Part shown: one piece after another, positions 1 through 6,797 of the stretch
Numbering within the stretch: position 1 is the stretch's first letter
Layout: every line of letters starts with the position of its first letter
Source of the DNA: Candidatus Delongbacteria bacterium
Lineage (GTDB): Bacteria > UBA4055
Length of the DNA stretch: 10,103 nt
Assembly (NCBI GenBank): GCA_028702975.1
Contig: JAQVNT010000041.1
Span: 1 to 10,103 of the forward strand
Direction: 5' to 3'
Notes under the pieces: model-generated
The model's database searches: none
Told to the model about the DNA's origin: nothing
Seen by the model: only the letters and a program-made list of their open reading frames with translations
Position numbers and translations under genes: made by a program

Positions 1-34
1 AATCGCCTGTTTTTATTTCCGTAACGACCGCCAT
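1..34 (-). CDS. Start of a leftward gene cut off by the window edge (unknown product)
   Basis: Reading leftwards from an ATG at 34-32, eleven codons stay open to the window edge and give M-A-V-V-T-E-I-K-T-G-D. An AAAGG stretch lies four bases upstream of the ATG and could be its ribosome binding site. A TTGACA box lies further upstream on the same strand, and the preceding leftward operon ends at 152, so a new gene starting here fits the layout. Eleven residues are too few to assign a family. An open frame of this length could also arise by chance. Confidence 0.45.
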   Translation of the reverse strand, partial: MAVVTEIKTGD

Positions 35-69
35 TATGCCTTTTATGCTGAATAATTAAACGCTTAGAT

Positions 70-97
70 AGTTAATTAAAAATGCTTTCAATGTCAA
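70..97 (-). promoter_or_regulatory. Candidate sigma70-type promoter for the leftward gene at the window edge
   Basis: On the minus strand a perfect TTGACA lies at 97-92. Sixteen bases later is TTAACT (75-70), which matches the -10 consensus at only three of six positions. The -35 box is good and the -10 is poor, so the element is tentative. It lies between the hairpin after the REC-PAS gene and the ATG at 34, where a promoter for the next gene would be expected. Confidence 0.35.
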
Positions 98-128
98 ATG
101 AATATTTTCAGGCTATTTTTATTCAAAA

Positions 129-153
129 TCCGATCTTCGTTTCGGAATTTTTT
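129..153. terminator. Weak, possibly bidirectional hairpin terminator at the end of the leftward operon
   Basis: TCCGA (129-133) and TCGGA (142-146) form a 5-bp stem with an 8-base loop. On the plus strand it is followed by six T (148-153). On the minus strand it is followed by four T (complement of 125-128) and begins a few bases after the TAA of the REC-PAS gene. The position suits termination of the leftward three-gene operon. The short stem means efficiency is uncertain. Confidence 0.4.
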
Positions 154-1006
154 ACAATATATGCCGTTTTAGAGAAAAATATCCCTCAGGCTCTTCCCCA
201 TGATTCATTATCGGCACTACTGTAACTTCCTCCTTATACATTGTACCGTCTTTTTTAACATTATCAAATATACCTCTCCATGTTTTACCGGTTTTTATAG
301 CAGACCATAGATCATCATAGAACTTCTCCGAATACTTTCCCTTTTCCATAAATCTGGGTATATCTCCAATAACTTCATCTGAAGAAAAACCCGTACTTCT
401 TTCGAAGGATTTGTTCACATACTCGATTATTCCGTTTTTGTTAGTTATTATAACATCCTCATACAGTTGATCGATTATGCCGGCGAGCTTATAAATATGT
501 TTTGTCCTTTCGCTTACTTTGTATTCAAGCTCAGCGTTCAGGTTCTTAAGCTGCCGTTCTGTTTTATGCCTCAATCTCATTTCTTCAATTAGTTTCTCGT
601 TATTACTTTTAAGTTTGATCTGCACGGACCTGAGCCTCAAATGAGTTTTTATTCTGGCCAGAAGTTCGTACGGATTGAACGGTTTGGTAATATAATCAAC
701 ACCACCGCTTTCAAAACCTTTTATTATACTGTCCGGATCTGTTTTGACCGTCAGGAACAACACCGGCACATTCTTATATGACGGGTCGGAAGTGATCTTT
801 CTGCATACTTCAAAACCGTCGATCTCAGGCATTATCACATCAAGCAGGATCAGGTCGAAATCCTCTTTAGACAATATCTGCATGGCTTCTTTTCCGTCAG
901 AAGCAAAAGACAGATCATAACCCTCGTTCTGAAGGAAATTCGCAACGACCTGAATATTCTTCGGCGAATCGTCAATTACCATTATTTTGTAATTTTTCTC
1001 TGTCAT
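152..1006 (-). CDS. REC-PAS response regulator without a DNA-binding output domain
   Basis: This 284-aa cytoplasmic protein should receive phosphate from the kinase encoded just upstream. Residues 6-125 are a receiver domain with an acidic pair D12/D13, phospho-acceptor D56 in DLILLDVIMP, switch residue T86 and K108 in the ITKPF motif. Residues about 128-180 are charged and heptad-like, probably a coiled coil. Residues about 175-284 are a PAS domain (ITNKNGIIEYVNKSF, then GxxWRGIFDNVKKDG). The protein stops at the usual PAS end (SLKRHIL) with no helix-turn-helix, GGDEF, EAL, HD or kinase domain after it. Its ATG overlaps the kinase stop codon (ATGA, 1003-1006), with a GGGGG stretch (1013-1017) upstream, so translation is probably coupled. 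The family call is firm. The output is unknown: it may act through protein contacts or as a phosphate sink for the kinase. Confidence 0.92.
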   Translation of the reverse strand: MTEKNYKIMVIDDSPKNIQVVANFLQNEGYDLSFASDGKEAMQILSKEDFDLILLDVIMPEIDGFEVCRKITSDPSYKNVPVLFLTVKTDPDSIIKGFESGGVDYITKPFNPYELLARIKTHLRLRSVQIKLKSNNEKLIEEMRLRHKTERQLKNLNAELEYKVSERTKHIYKLAGIIDQLYEDVIITNKNGIIEYVNKSFERSTGFSSDEVIGDIPRFMEKGKYSEKFYDDLWSAIKTGKTWRGIFDNVKKDGTMYKEEVTVVPIMNHGEEPEGYFSLKRHIL

Positions 1007-4000
1007 TTTATACCCCCGCTGTTTTTAATGGACTGTAAAAGATCATCGAAATTGTTAAGCATTATCTTTATTTCCTCGATATCGTATTTCATTACTGAAG
1101 AGAATAATTTGTCCGAATACAATCCAAGTTTTACGGAATTGTGTTTTTCGGAAAGTCTCTTCATGTCCTGTGAAAGCTTCCTTATCTGCGCAAAATTATG
1201 TTTCTCTTTAGCTATATCGATCCGGCGGACCGTTTCATTTTCCAGCACTCTGATAAGATCTTCAACATCTTTAAGATCATCTTTTATTTCTTCATATTTT
1301 TCTTCCGTTTTCCTGTTTGATTCATATTTCAGGAATTTCTTGAGATTATCCTCCAGCTCCGAAATCATAACAGGCTTTCTTATGTAGCCGTCAAAACGCG
1401 CCTTTTCGATCATCGCTTTATCGGAAGACATAACTGATGCAGTAACAGCTATCACAGGAATATTCTTCAGTGACGGATCTTTTTTTATTATTTCAACGGC
1501 ATCATAGCCGTCCATTTCAGGCATTCTGACATCCATCAGAACAAGATCGGGAATGTGGAGTTTTATAGTTTCGATCGCCTGACGCCCGTTCTCAGCTTCC
1601 ATTGTTTCTATTCCCATTCCTTTGCATATCTCTCTCAAAAGCAGCCTGTTGGATTCAATATCGTCGGCTATCAGCACCGTTGCGCCCGGGAAGGTGATTT
1701 TTGCGCCTTGCTGAACGGGTATGATTTTCTTATCGGCTGTTACGCTGTCTGTAATCACTTCAGAAAATTCCAATATAAATCTCGAGCCGTTTCCGAACTC
1801 GCTTTCCACTCTTATCGTGCCGTTCATAAGGGCTATGAGCTTTTTAGTTATAGCCAGCCCCAGCCCAGTGCCCTGAAATTTCTTTGATCTGGAAGTTGTT
1901 CCGGCCTGCTCAAAGGCATCGAATATCTTTTGCTGATCTTCTTTCCTGATGCCGGTCCCGGTGTCTTCGACAATTACCATAAGGTCTATCTTATCGTTAC
2001 CGCGATCATTGAACGAGGATATTATTTTCACATATCCTTTATCGGTAAACTTGATCGCATTGCTGATCAGATTGAAGAATATCTGTCTTAATCTCAATTC
2101 ATCCATATATAAGATCCGCGGAAGACCCTTCTGATTTTCAATTAAAAAATCGAGGTTCTTTGATTCAAGTTTATCTTTGAAAAACTGTTTTAGTTCAAAA
2201 ATTAGAGAATGGAAGTCAAAGAAATTTTTATTTATTTCAAGTTTATTTGCCTCGATCTTTGAGATGTCCAGTATGTCGTTAATTATGTTAAGAAGCGTCT
2301 CTCCACCTGTTTTTATCGTGTTCAGATAAGATTCCTGCGTGTTCGAGAGCGCAGTTTTTTTCAAAAGGTCGGAAAAACCGAGAATTGCGTTCATCGGAGT
2401 TCTTATCTCATGGCTCATATTTGCAAGAAATTCGCTTTTAGCTTTTGTTGCCGTCTCTGCCTTATCCATAGCTTTAATCATTTCGCTTTCAGCTTTTTTT
2501 CTTAGTGCGATCTCCATCGAAAGACGCCTGTTCCAATAGATTACGATCAGAATAATTATCCCTGAGATCACAGCGATCTTGCGCACGAGTGCATAATCAA
2601 TAACGGATTTCTCGGTACCGATCCATTTTTCAAAGATCCTGTTCCTGTCCTCTTCAGTGATGAGTGAAAGCGATTTATTCAGTATTCCGAGAAGGACGGA
2701 ATTTCCTTTCTGGACCCCGATCCTGTAATCGCGGGTATATTCCGTAGGGCCGACTATTTTCAGATTGGACAGCATTTTTTGTTTTTTCTGGTATGTGAAG
2801 TCGGACTGATGACGGAGAAAAAGATCGACTTTTCCGGCAGAAACATCTCTATAGGCCATCTCGGGGTCTGAATAATATACGAATTTTATTGAAGGATAAT
2901 CCCTAGTTATCAGCTCAATTTCCGAAGTACCCTCCTGAACGGCTAAAGTCTTATTGCCGATGTCGTTCAATCCGTTCACATAGTCGGTTTCTATCCTCCC
3001 GATTATTACAAGGCTTGATGAGAATATTATTTCTGAAAAATCTATGTACTCTGACCTGTCCTCTGTCCTGGATACGCAGTCGATTATGTCGATCTTCTTT
3101 TCTTTTAAAAGGTCAACTGTCTGCCCCCAGTTCTCAGCTCTTATCCTGTTTATTTTCAAACCTGATCTTTCCATGATAATTTCCCATAACTCCGGAATTA
3201 TACCTGTGTAATTCCCATTCAGATCATATGCTGAATGAGGCGGCCAGTCCGGATCGCCAGACATAAACAATTCCCCGGCTGAATTTATATATTCAATTTC
3301 CCCGTCCGAGAAAAACACATCATTTGTTGACGAAAAAGAGTAATTTCCCTTTATCTTCTCGAAACAGTTTTTTTTGACATACTCTATCTCTTCTGCCGAT
3401 ATTTTTTTCAGTCCTTCATTAATTACGGATATAAGAGCCGCATTGCCTTTTGCTGCAGCCGCTCTGTATCTTTTGGTATAAAGGGGTTCTGTTTCTACCG
3501 CTGCATACCGGTTTTGTTTACCCGAAGCATAAAGATAGTACTCGAGCGTTTCGAAGGGCGAAATAAATATTTTCAGAGAATCATTCTCGCAGGCTTTATA
3601 TATTGAAGGCAGATCAGGATATACTCTAACAGAACAATCGGGAAATCTCTCTTGTGCAAAGTCGGCTGAATAACCTGCCGGGGCGCCTATGACATACGAA
3701 CTGATATTGGATAAAGTTACACCGGCTCTCAATAAAGACCTGTCGCAGATGAGATAATATTTTACCTCCAGCACAGGTTCTGAGAATTCAAGATACTTTT
3801 CCCTTTCTTCAGATCTGAAAACCCCGGCATTGATATCTGCTTTTCCTTTCCTGACCAAATCTATCGTCTGATCAAAATTATCGGCAATAAAACGCACCGG
3901 AGTGTTATTTTTTTGAGACCACAACTTCCATATGTCGATCAGTATTCCGTCCGCTCCGCCTGACTTATTGACGTATTTGAAGGGGGGATTGTTTGTATTA

Positions 4001-4119
4001 TGGGATATTACAAGCGGTTTTTCATTATCGGAGGAATAGGCAATTTGAAGGCATCCTGTAAATAAAAATATCAGGACACACAGTACCCTCAAGCTCGTAT
4101 TTACTTCTGCTTTCCTCAT
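1003..4119 (-). CDS. Hybrid sensor histidine kinase with two periplasmic solute-binding (SBP_bac_3) sensor domains
   Basis: A 1038-aa inner-membrane sensor with the BvgS/EvgS plan. Residues 10-23 are a hydrophobic signal sequence ending in FTGC, a possible but imperfect lipobox. Two solute-binding family 3 domains follow (about 33-255 and 275-503), each with a G-x-x-x-DxW/ELW start and a KxDI motif. One membrane helix lies at about 513-528 and a linker helix at 535-563. HisKA carries H570 in SHEIRTP. The ATPase domain has N683-N687 (NLISN), DTGTGI at 719 and GTGLGL at 750. The receiver (about 814-930) has D819/D820, D863 and K915. The tail (940-1038) is helical, resembles an HPt domain and lacks the phospho-acceptor His. 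Ligands of such domains are usually amino acids or other small molecules; the one used here is unknown. A GGAG lies 4 bases before the ATG, and the gap to the upstream gene is 15 bases. Confidence 0.95.
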   Translation of the reverse strand: MRKAEVNTSLRVLCVLIFLFTGCLQIAYSSDNEKPLVISHNTNNPPFKYVNKSGGADGILIDIWKLWSQKNNTPVRFIADNFDQTIDLVRKGKADINAGVFRSEEREKYLEFSEPVLEVKYYLICDRSLLRAGVTLSNISSYVIGAPAGYSADFAQERFPDCSVRVYPDLPSIYKACENDSLKIFISPFETLEYYLYASGKQNRYAAVETEPLYTKRYRAAAAKGNAALISVINEGLKKISAEEIEYVKKNCFEKIKGNYSFSSTNDVFFSDGEIEYINSAGELFMSGDPDWPPHSAYDLNGNYTGIIPELWEIIMERSGLKINRIRAENWGQTVDLLKEKKIDIIDCVSRTEDRSEYIDFSEIIFSSSLVIIGRIETDYVNGLNDIGNKTLAVQEGTSEIELITRDYPSIKFVYYSDPEMAYRDVSAGKVDLFLRHQSDFTYQKKQKMLSNLKIVGPTEYTRDYRIGVQKGNSVLLGILNKSLSLITEEDRNRIFEKWIGTEKSVIDYALVRKIAVISGIIILIVIYWNRRLSMEIALRKKAESEMIKAMDKAETATKAKSEFLANMSHEIRTPMNAILGFSDLLKKTALSNTQESYLNTIKTGGETLLNIINDILDISKIEANKLEINKNFFDFHSLIFELKQFFKDKLESKNLDFLIENQKGLPRILYMDELRLRQIFFNLISNAIKFTDKGYVKIISSFNDRGNDKIDLMVIVEDTGTGIRKEDQQKIFDAFEQAGTTSRSKKFQGTGLGLAITKKLIALMNGTIRVESEFGNGSRFILEFSEVITDSVTADKKIIPVQQGAKITFPGATVLIADDIESNRLLLREICKGMGIETMEAENGRQAIETIKLHIPDLVLMDVRMPEMDGYDAVEIIKKDPSLKNIPVIAVTASVMSSDKAMIEKARFDGYIRKPVMISELEDNLKKFLKYESNRKTEEKYEEIKDDLKDVEDLIRVLENETVRRIDIAKEKHNFAQIRKLSQDMKRLSEKHNSVKLGLYSDKLFSSVMKYDIEEIKIMLNNFDDLLQSIKNSGGIK

Positions 4120-4134
4120 TATTCTCCGATAGTT

Positions 4135-4980
4135 TTATATGTCGTCAACTCCGAAAGAAAATTTACTAAATATCTTCCTGTACTTGCTCAAAAGACTGTC
4201 AGGTATCTTATTACCGTTAACATACATATCCGAACTGTCAATTATAATTGTGAAACCGCCAGTCGAAGATTTGGGAAGGATCTTGTCGCTCATAAGTTCT
4301 TTCTCAAGGCTGATAAGGTCGAATTTGAATAAATCCCTATAACTGCCGTTCGCTATCATTGTAGCTGTAGCGTACAATCTCCGGTTAACAGATTTTTCTT
4401 CGATTTGCTTTTCGAATGCAGCGTTTCTCACGGCTACAGCCCTTCCTTCACCTACTACCTCCAGGTTCAAACCGTACTGACTGTTCACCCCCGACACAAT
4501 AGATTCCAGGCCGCTTTTATCCCAGAAGAAATGCTGTTCCGTCTCGCCTTCGGCAGTTACTTCAAGATACAGTTTTGTCGGAACTGATGATTCCTTGACA
4601 TCCTCGATCTTTTCTTCATAAATGCCGTCTTCTCCCTCACCCTGTTCGTATTTCACCTGCCTTTCAAATTCCGGATCCGCGAAACTTCTGACAACGGCTC
4701 TTACATTTTTAGGAACTTCGGGCGGATATTCTACTTTTATCTCTACCGTGGCGGTCACCGATCTGTCCGATTTACCGGAAACAGAGACGCTGATCTCCTC
4801 AACAGTTATCTTAATTTTCGGATCGGCCGTGCTTCCCTTATCAACAGAAAAAGAACCTCTGTCCCCTGAAGCTCTGTGATTTATTGTGTACTTGTCCTGA
4901 GCGAAACATAATGACATAAACATAAGAACAATTAAAGCTGTTGTTGCCCGAACGCGAGGCATTATCACCTTAGATTTCAT
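4135..4980 (-). CDS. Exported protein of unknown function, first gene of the sensor-kinase operon
   Basis: I do not recognise a family for this 281-aa protein. Residues 1-27 form a signal peptide (basic start, hydrophobic 13-26, likely cleavage after CFA before Q28). C25 is not in a convincing lipobox, so it is probably a soluble or surface protein outside the inner membrane. Residues about 55-150 alternate hydrophobic and polar residues like a beta-sandwich (KITVEEISVSVSG, VTATVEIKVEYP, KLYLEVTAEG). Residues 180-230 look helical. The end (244-272) has a strand, then MYVNGNKIPDSLLSKYRK, a pattern of the type hydrophobic-x-NGKxIPDxxxxKY. The start has GGGAG 7 bases upstream (4988-4992). Its place 15 bases before the kinase gene suggests a role in the same signal pathway, for example as ligand-binding partner or regulated product. 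That is inference only. Confidence 0.8.
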   Translation of the reverse strand: MKSKVIMPRVRATTALIVLMFMSLCFAQDKYTINHRASGDRGSFSVDKGSTADPKIKITVEEISVSVSGKSDRSVTATVEIKVEYPPEVPKNVRAVVRSFADPEFERQVKYEQGEGEDGIYEEKIEDVKESSVPTKLYLEVTAEGETEQHFFWDKSGLESIVSGVNSQYGLNLEVVGEGRAVAVRNAAFEKQIEEKSVNRRLYATATMIANGSYRDLFKFDLISLEKELMSDKILPKSSTGGFTIIIDSSDMYVNGNKIPDSLLSKYRKIFSKFSFGVDDI

Positions 4981-5003
4981 CTATAAACTCCCGGTTTATT
5001 TTT

Positions 5004-5021
5004 TTATTATTCTCATAATAA
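5004..5021. repeat. Perfect 7-bp inverted repeat (possible operator) in the divergent promoter region
   Basis: TTATTAT (5004-5010) and ATAATAA (5015-5021) are exact inverted copies separated by TCTC. The right arm contains the proposed -10 box of the leftward operon, and the left arm covers the expected transcription start. A regulator bound here would block that promoter. The region is very AT-rich, so chance symmetry is possible, and no regulator gene lies alongside. Confidence 0.5.
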
Positions 5022-5043
5022 GCAATTTCTGTGCAAATTCCAA
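5015..5043 (-). promoter_or_regulatory. Candidate sigma70-type promoter of the leftward exported protein / kinase / REC-PAS operon
   Basis: On the minus strand TTGGAA (5043-5038, four of six consensus bases) and TATTAT (5020-5015, five of six) are separated by exactly 17 bases. Transcription would start near 5007, giving a leader of about 27 bases before the ATG at 4980, with GGGAG in it. It is the only promoter-like pair I see upstream of the operon. The divergent rightward gene may use TTGATT (5052-5057) with TATTTA (5075-5080), which is a much weaker match. Confidence 0.45.
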
Positions 5044-5052
5044 CAAGAATTT
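5035..5052. repeat. Second inverted repeat AAATTC-N6-GAATTT overlapping the -35 box
   Basis: AAATTC (5035-5040) and GAATTT (5047-5052) are exact inverted copies around CAACAA. They overlap the proposed -35 box of the leftward promoter and lie just ahead of the rightward prepilin peptidase gene. It could be an operator for either direction, or an accident of AT-rich sequence. Confidence 0.35.
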
Positions 5053-5115
5053 TGATTTGAATTAATGTTTTTTTTATTTACATTTACAAGACTTCTAATT
5101 TGTGACGGAGTGTTC

Positions 5116-6723
5116 GTGTCGACCGAAGCTTTCAAAATATTTTTCTCCGCATGGTATATATACCTGATTTTCGGTATGATCTTCGGATCGTTCCTCAATG
5201 TGGTGATCTACAGAGTTCCCAACGGTCTGTCGATAGTATCACCTCCTTCCTCCTGCCCCAAATGCGGACATATGATAAAATGGTACGAGAATATCCCGGT
5301 CTTCAGCTGGATATTTCTGCGCGCTAAATGTTCTTCCTGCGGTTTGCCTATATCTTTCGAATATCCTCTTGTAGAACTTGTTTCAGGGGCTGTTACGGCC
5401 GGGCTTTTTTTCTACGCCGGACCTTCATATGAACTGATATTCTACATCGCTCTTGCCTATACTCTGCTTTGCATCATGATGATCGACTTTAAAACATACA
5501 GCATACCCCACGGATTGAATATCACTCTGCTCACGATCTCGGTCATGGCTATACTTACAGACCTTTTTGCCTACGAATTCCTGCCTGTTGACCTCGCAGG
5601 TTCGATGCTCGGAGGACTTACCGGATTCGGAATTCTGTATGCGATACAGAAGATCGGAAAGATCATCTATCAGCAGGAAGCTATGGGAATGGGCGATCTT
5701 TTTCTTTTGGGTTCAGCCGGCCTTATGCTTGGACCTAAGCTTACTCTTACTGCTTTCATGATCGGATCGCTGCTTGCGGTAATTTCATACGCTGTTCCGT
5801 CAGTAATGAACCTGATGAACAGAAAGAAAGAAACATACAGGTTAATAAGAATCGCCGATAAAATGAACTGTCCCGAAATAAAAAACATCGATAACAATGC
5901 CGATCTGCTCGGACTCAAACTTGAGTTGTTCCATAATCTTGATGAAGAAATGTTCGGAAAAACCAAAAACGAGCTTCTGGAACTACTCAAAGATCAGGAG
6001 ACTGCCCCCGAAGTTTGCTTAAGACTGTTCTTCAGGTTCGCCGCGATCGATGACAATATCAATGCGCTGGAAATGCTGAAAAAGATCGATACTTCCGGCA
6101 ATCTTAATAAGCAAATGCTGAACAAAGTGCTCTCTGAAGACCTGATCGGTTATGATTCATATATCGATAATTCCAAGCTTCTGGAAAAGTACACAAAAGA
6201 GAACTCGCTGAAAAAACTTTCCGCATTGCTTTGTGAAACAGCCGGGTCTGAAGAGAGTGAGAAAATGCTAGATTCTGTAGCTGAGATCCGTTCCGAGTCA
6301 GATAAGATCAACAACGCGGCCGACAGGCTTGATTTTCTTTTGAGACATAACAGGCATTTCCAGTTCAACGGATACACTTCCGAACAGAAACACATGATCG
6401 AGATGATCGAGAAGGCAATTGATCCTGCTGAAGCAGATTTAATGCAGAAATACCTTTCCGATACTGCTCTCGTTTATTACAAGGATTTCTTTTTTAACGA
6501 AAGCGAGGTTACCCTTGGCAGGCTGATCAATAACGTGGAAAACGGTTCCGTCAGCTGCGGAGCTTTAAAAAACATTTACAATATAGCCCTATTCAGGCTG
6601 GTTTTTTTCAAACAGCGGCTTGCTTTCGGGCCGTTTCTCTCTGCGGGAATAATGATATCTCTTCTGTGGGGCGATAAAATTATAAGTTCATATGCCGTAT
6701 TTCTGGAAAGAATGCTTAAATGA
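5116..6723 (+). CDS. pilD: Type IV prepilin peptidase (A24 family) with a large insertion before the last membrane segment
   Basis: This inner-membrane aspartic protease should cleave and N-methylate type IV pilin-like precursors. With the GTG at 5116 the protein has 535 aa, twice the usual 230-290. Near the N-terminus is the family signature GSFLNVVIYRVP, then the zinc-type pairs C47/C50 (CPKCGH) and C72/C75 (CSSCG). Catalytic D124 lies in MIDFKTYSIP (the usual IPD reads IPH) and D194 in GMGDLFLL. After a membrane helix ending near 235 come about 265 charged, apparently helical residues. The family's normal end then appears (FGPFLSAG at 503-510 and a final helix), so the extra part is internal. 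I chose GTG 5116 because GGAG (5107-5110) lies 5 bases before it and the N-terminus then has normal length. An ATG at 5065 in frame has no ribosome binding site. No pilin or pilus ATPase gene is in view. Confidence 0.9.
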   Translation: MSTEAFKIFFSAWYIYLIFGMIFGSFLNVVIYRVPNGLSIVSPPSSCPKCGHMIKWYENIPVFSWIFLRAKCSSCGLPISFEYPLVELVSGAVTAGLFFYAGPSYELIFYIALAYTLLCIMMIDFKTYSIPHGLNITLLTISVMAILTDLFAYEFLPVDLAGSMLGGLTGFGILYAIQKIGKIIYQQEAMGMGDLFLLGSAGLMLGPKLTLTAFMIGSLLAVISYAVPSVMNLMNRKKETYRLIRIADKMNCPEIKNIDNNADLLGLKLELFHNLDEEMFGKTKNELLELLKDQETAPEVCLRLFFRFAAIDDNINALEMLKKIDTSGNLNKQMLNKVLSEDLIGYDSYIDNSKLLEKYTKENSLKKLSALLCETAGSEESEKMLDSVAEIRSESDKINNAADRLDFLLRHNRHFQFNGYTSEQKHMIEMIEKAIDPAEADLMQKYLSDTALVYYKDFFFNESEVTLGRLINNVENGSVSCGALKNIYNIALFRLVFFKQRLAFGPFLSAGIMISLLWGDKIISSYAVFLERMLK

Positions 6724-6797
6724 ATGCTTTAAATCATAGCAAAAAATCACATAGATCATTAAATTTAGCGTAAAGAATAATTAGCGGAGCTATTAAT

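Noticed and set aside
1028..2539. Rightward open frames of 60-120 codons opposite the kinase gene
   Set aside because: They have no ribosome sites and low-complexity Ser/Leu-rich products, typical of the antisense strand of a real gene.
5065..5115. Upstream ATG-initiated form of the prepilin peptidase (552 aa)
   Set aside because: It has no ribosome binding site and adds residues that family members lack. GTG 5116 has GGAG at good spacing. It is kept only as an alternative start.
5821..6618. Separate gene fused by error to the prepilin peptidase
   Set aside because: The frame is continuous, and the family's own last segment follows the extra part in the same frame, so an internal insertion fits better than a read-through into a neighbouring gene.
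6724..6797. Terminator or promoter between the prepilin peptidase and the desulfurase
   Set aside because: No stable hairpin with a T-run and no convincing -35/-10 pair was found. Only the GGAG before the ATG at 6798 is supported.
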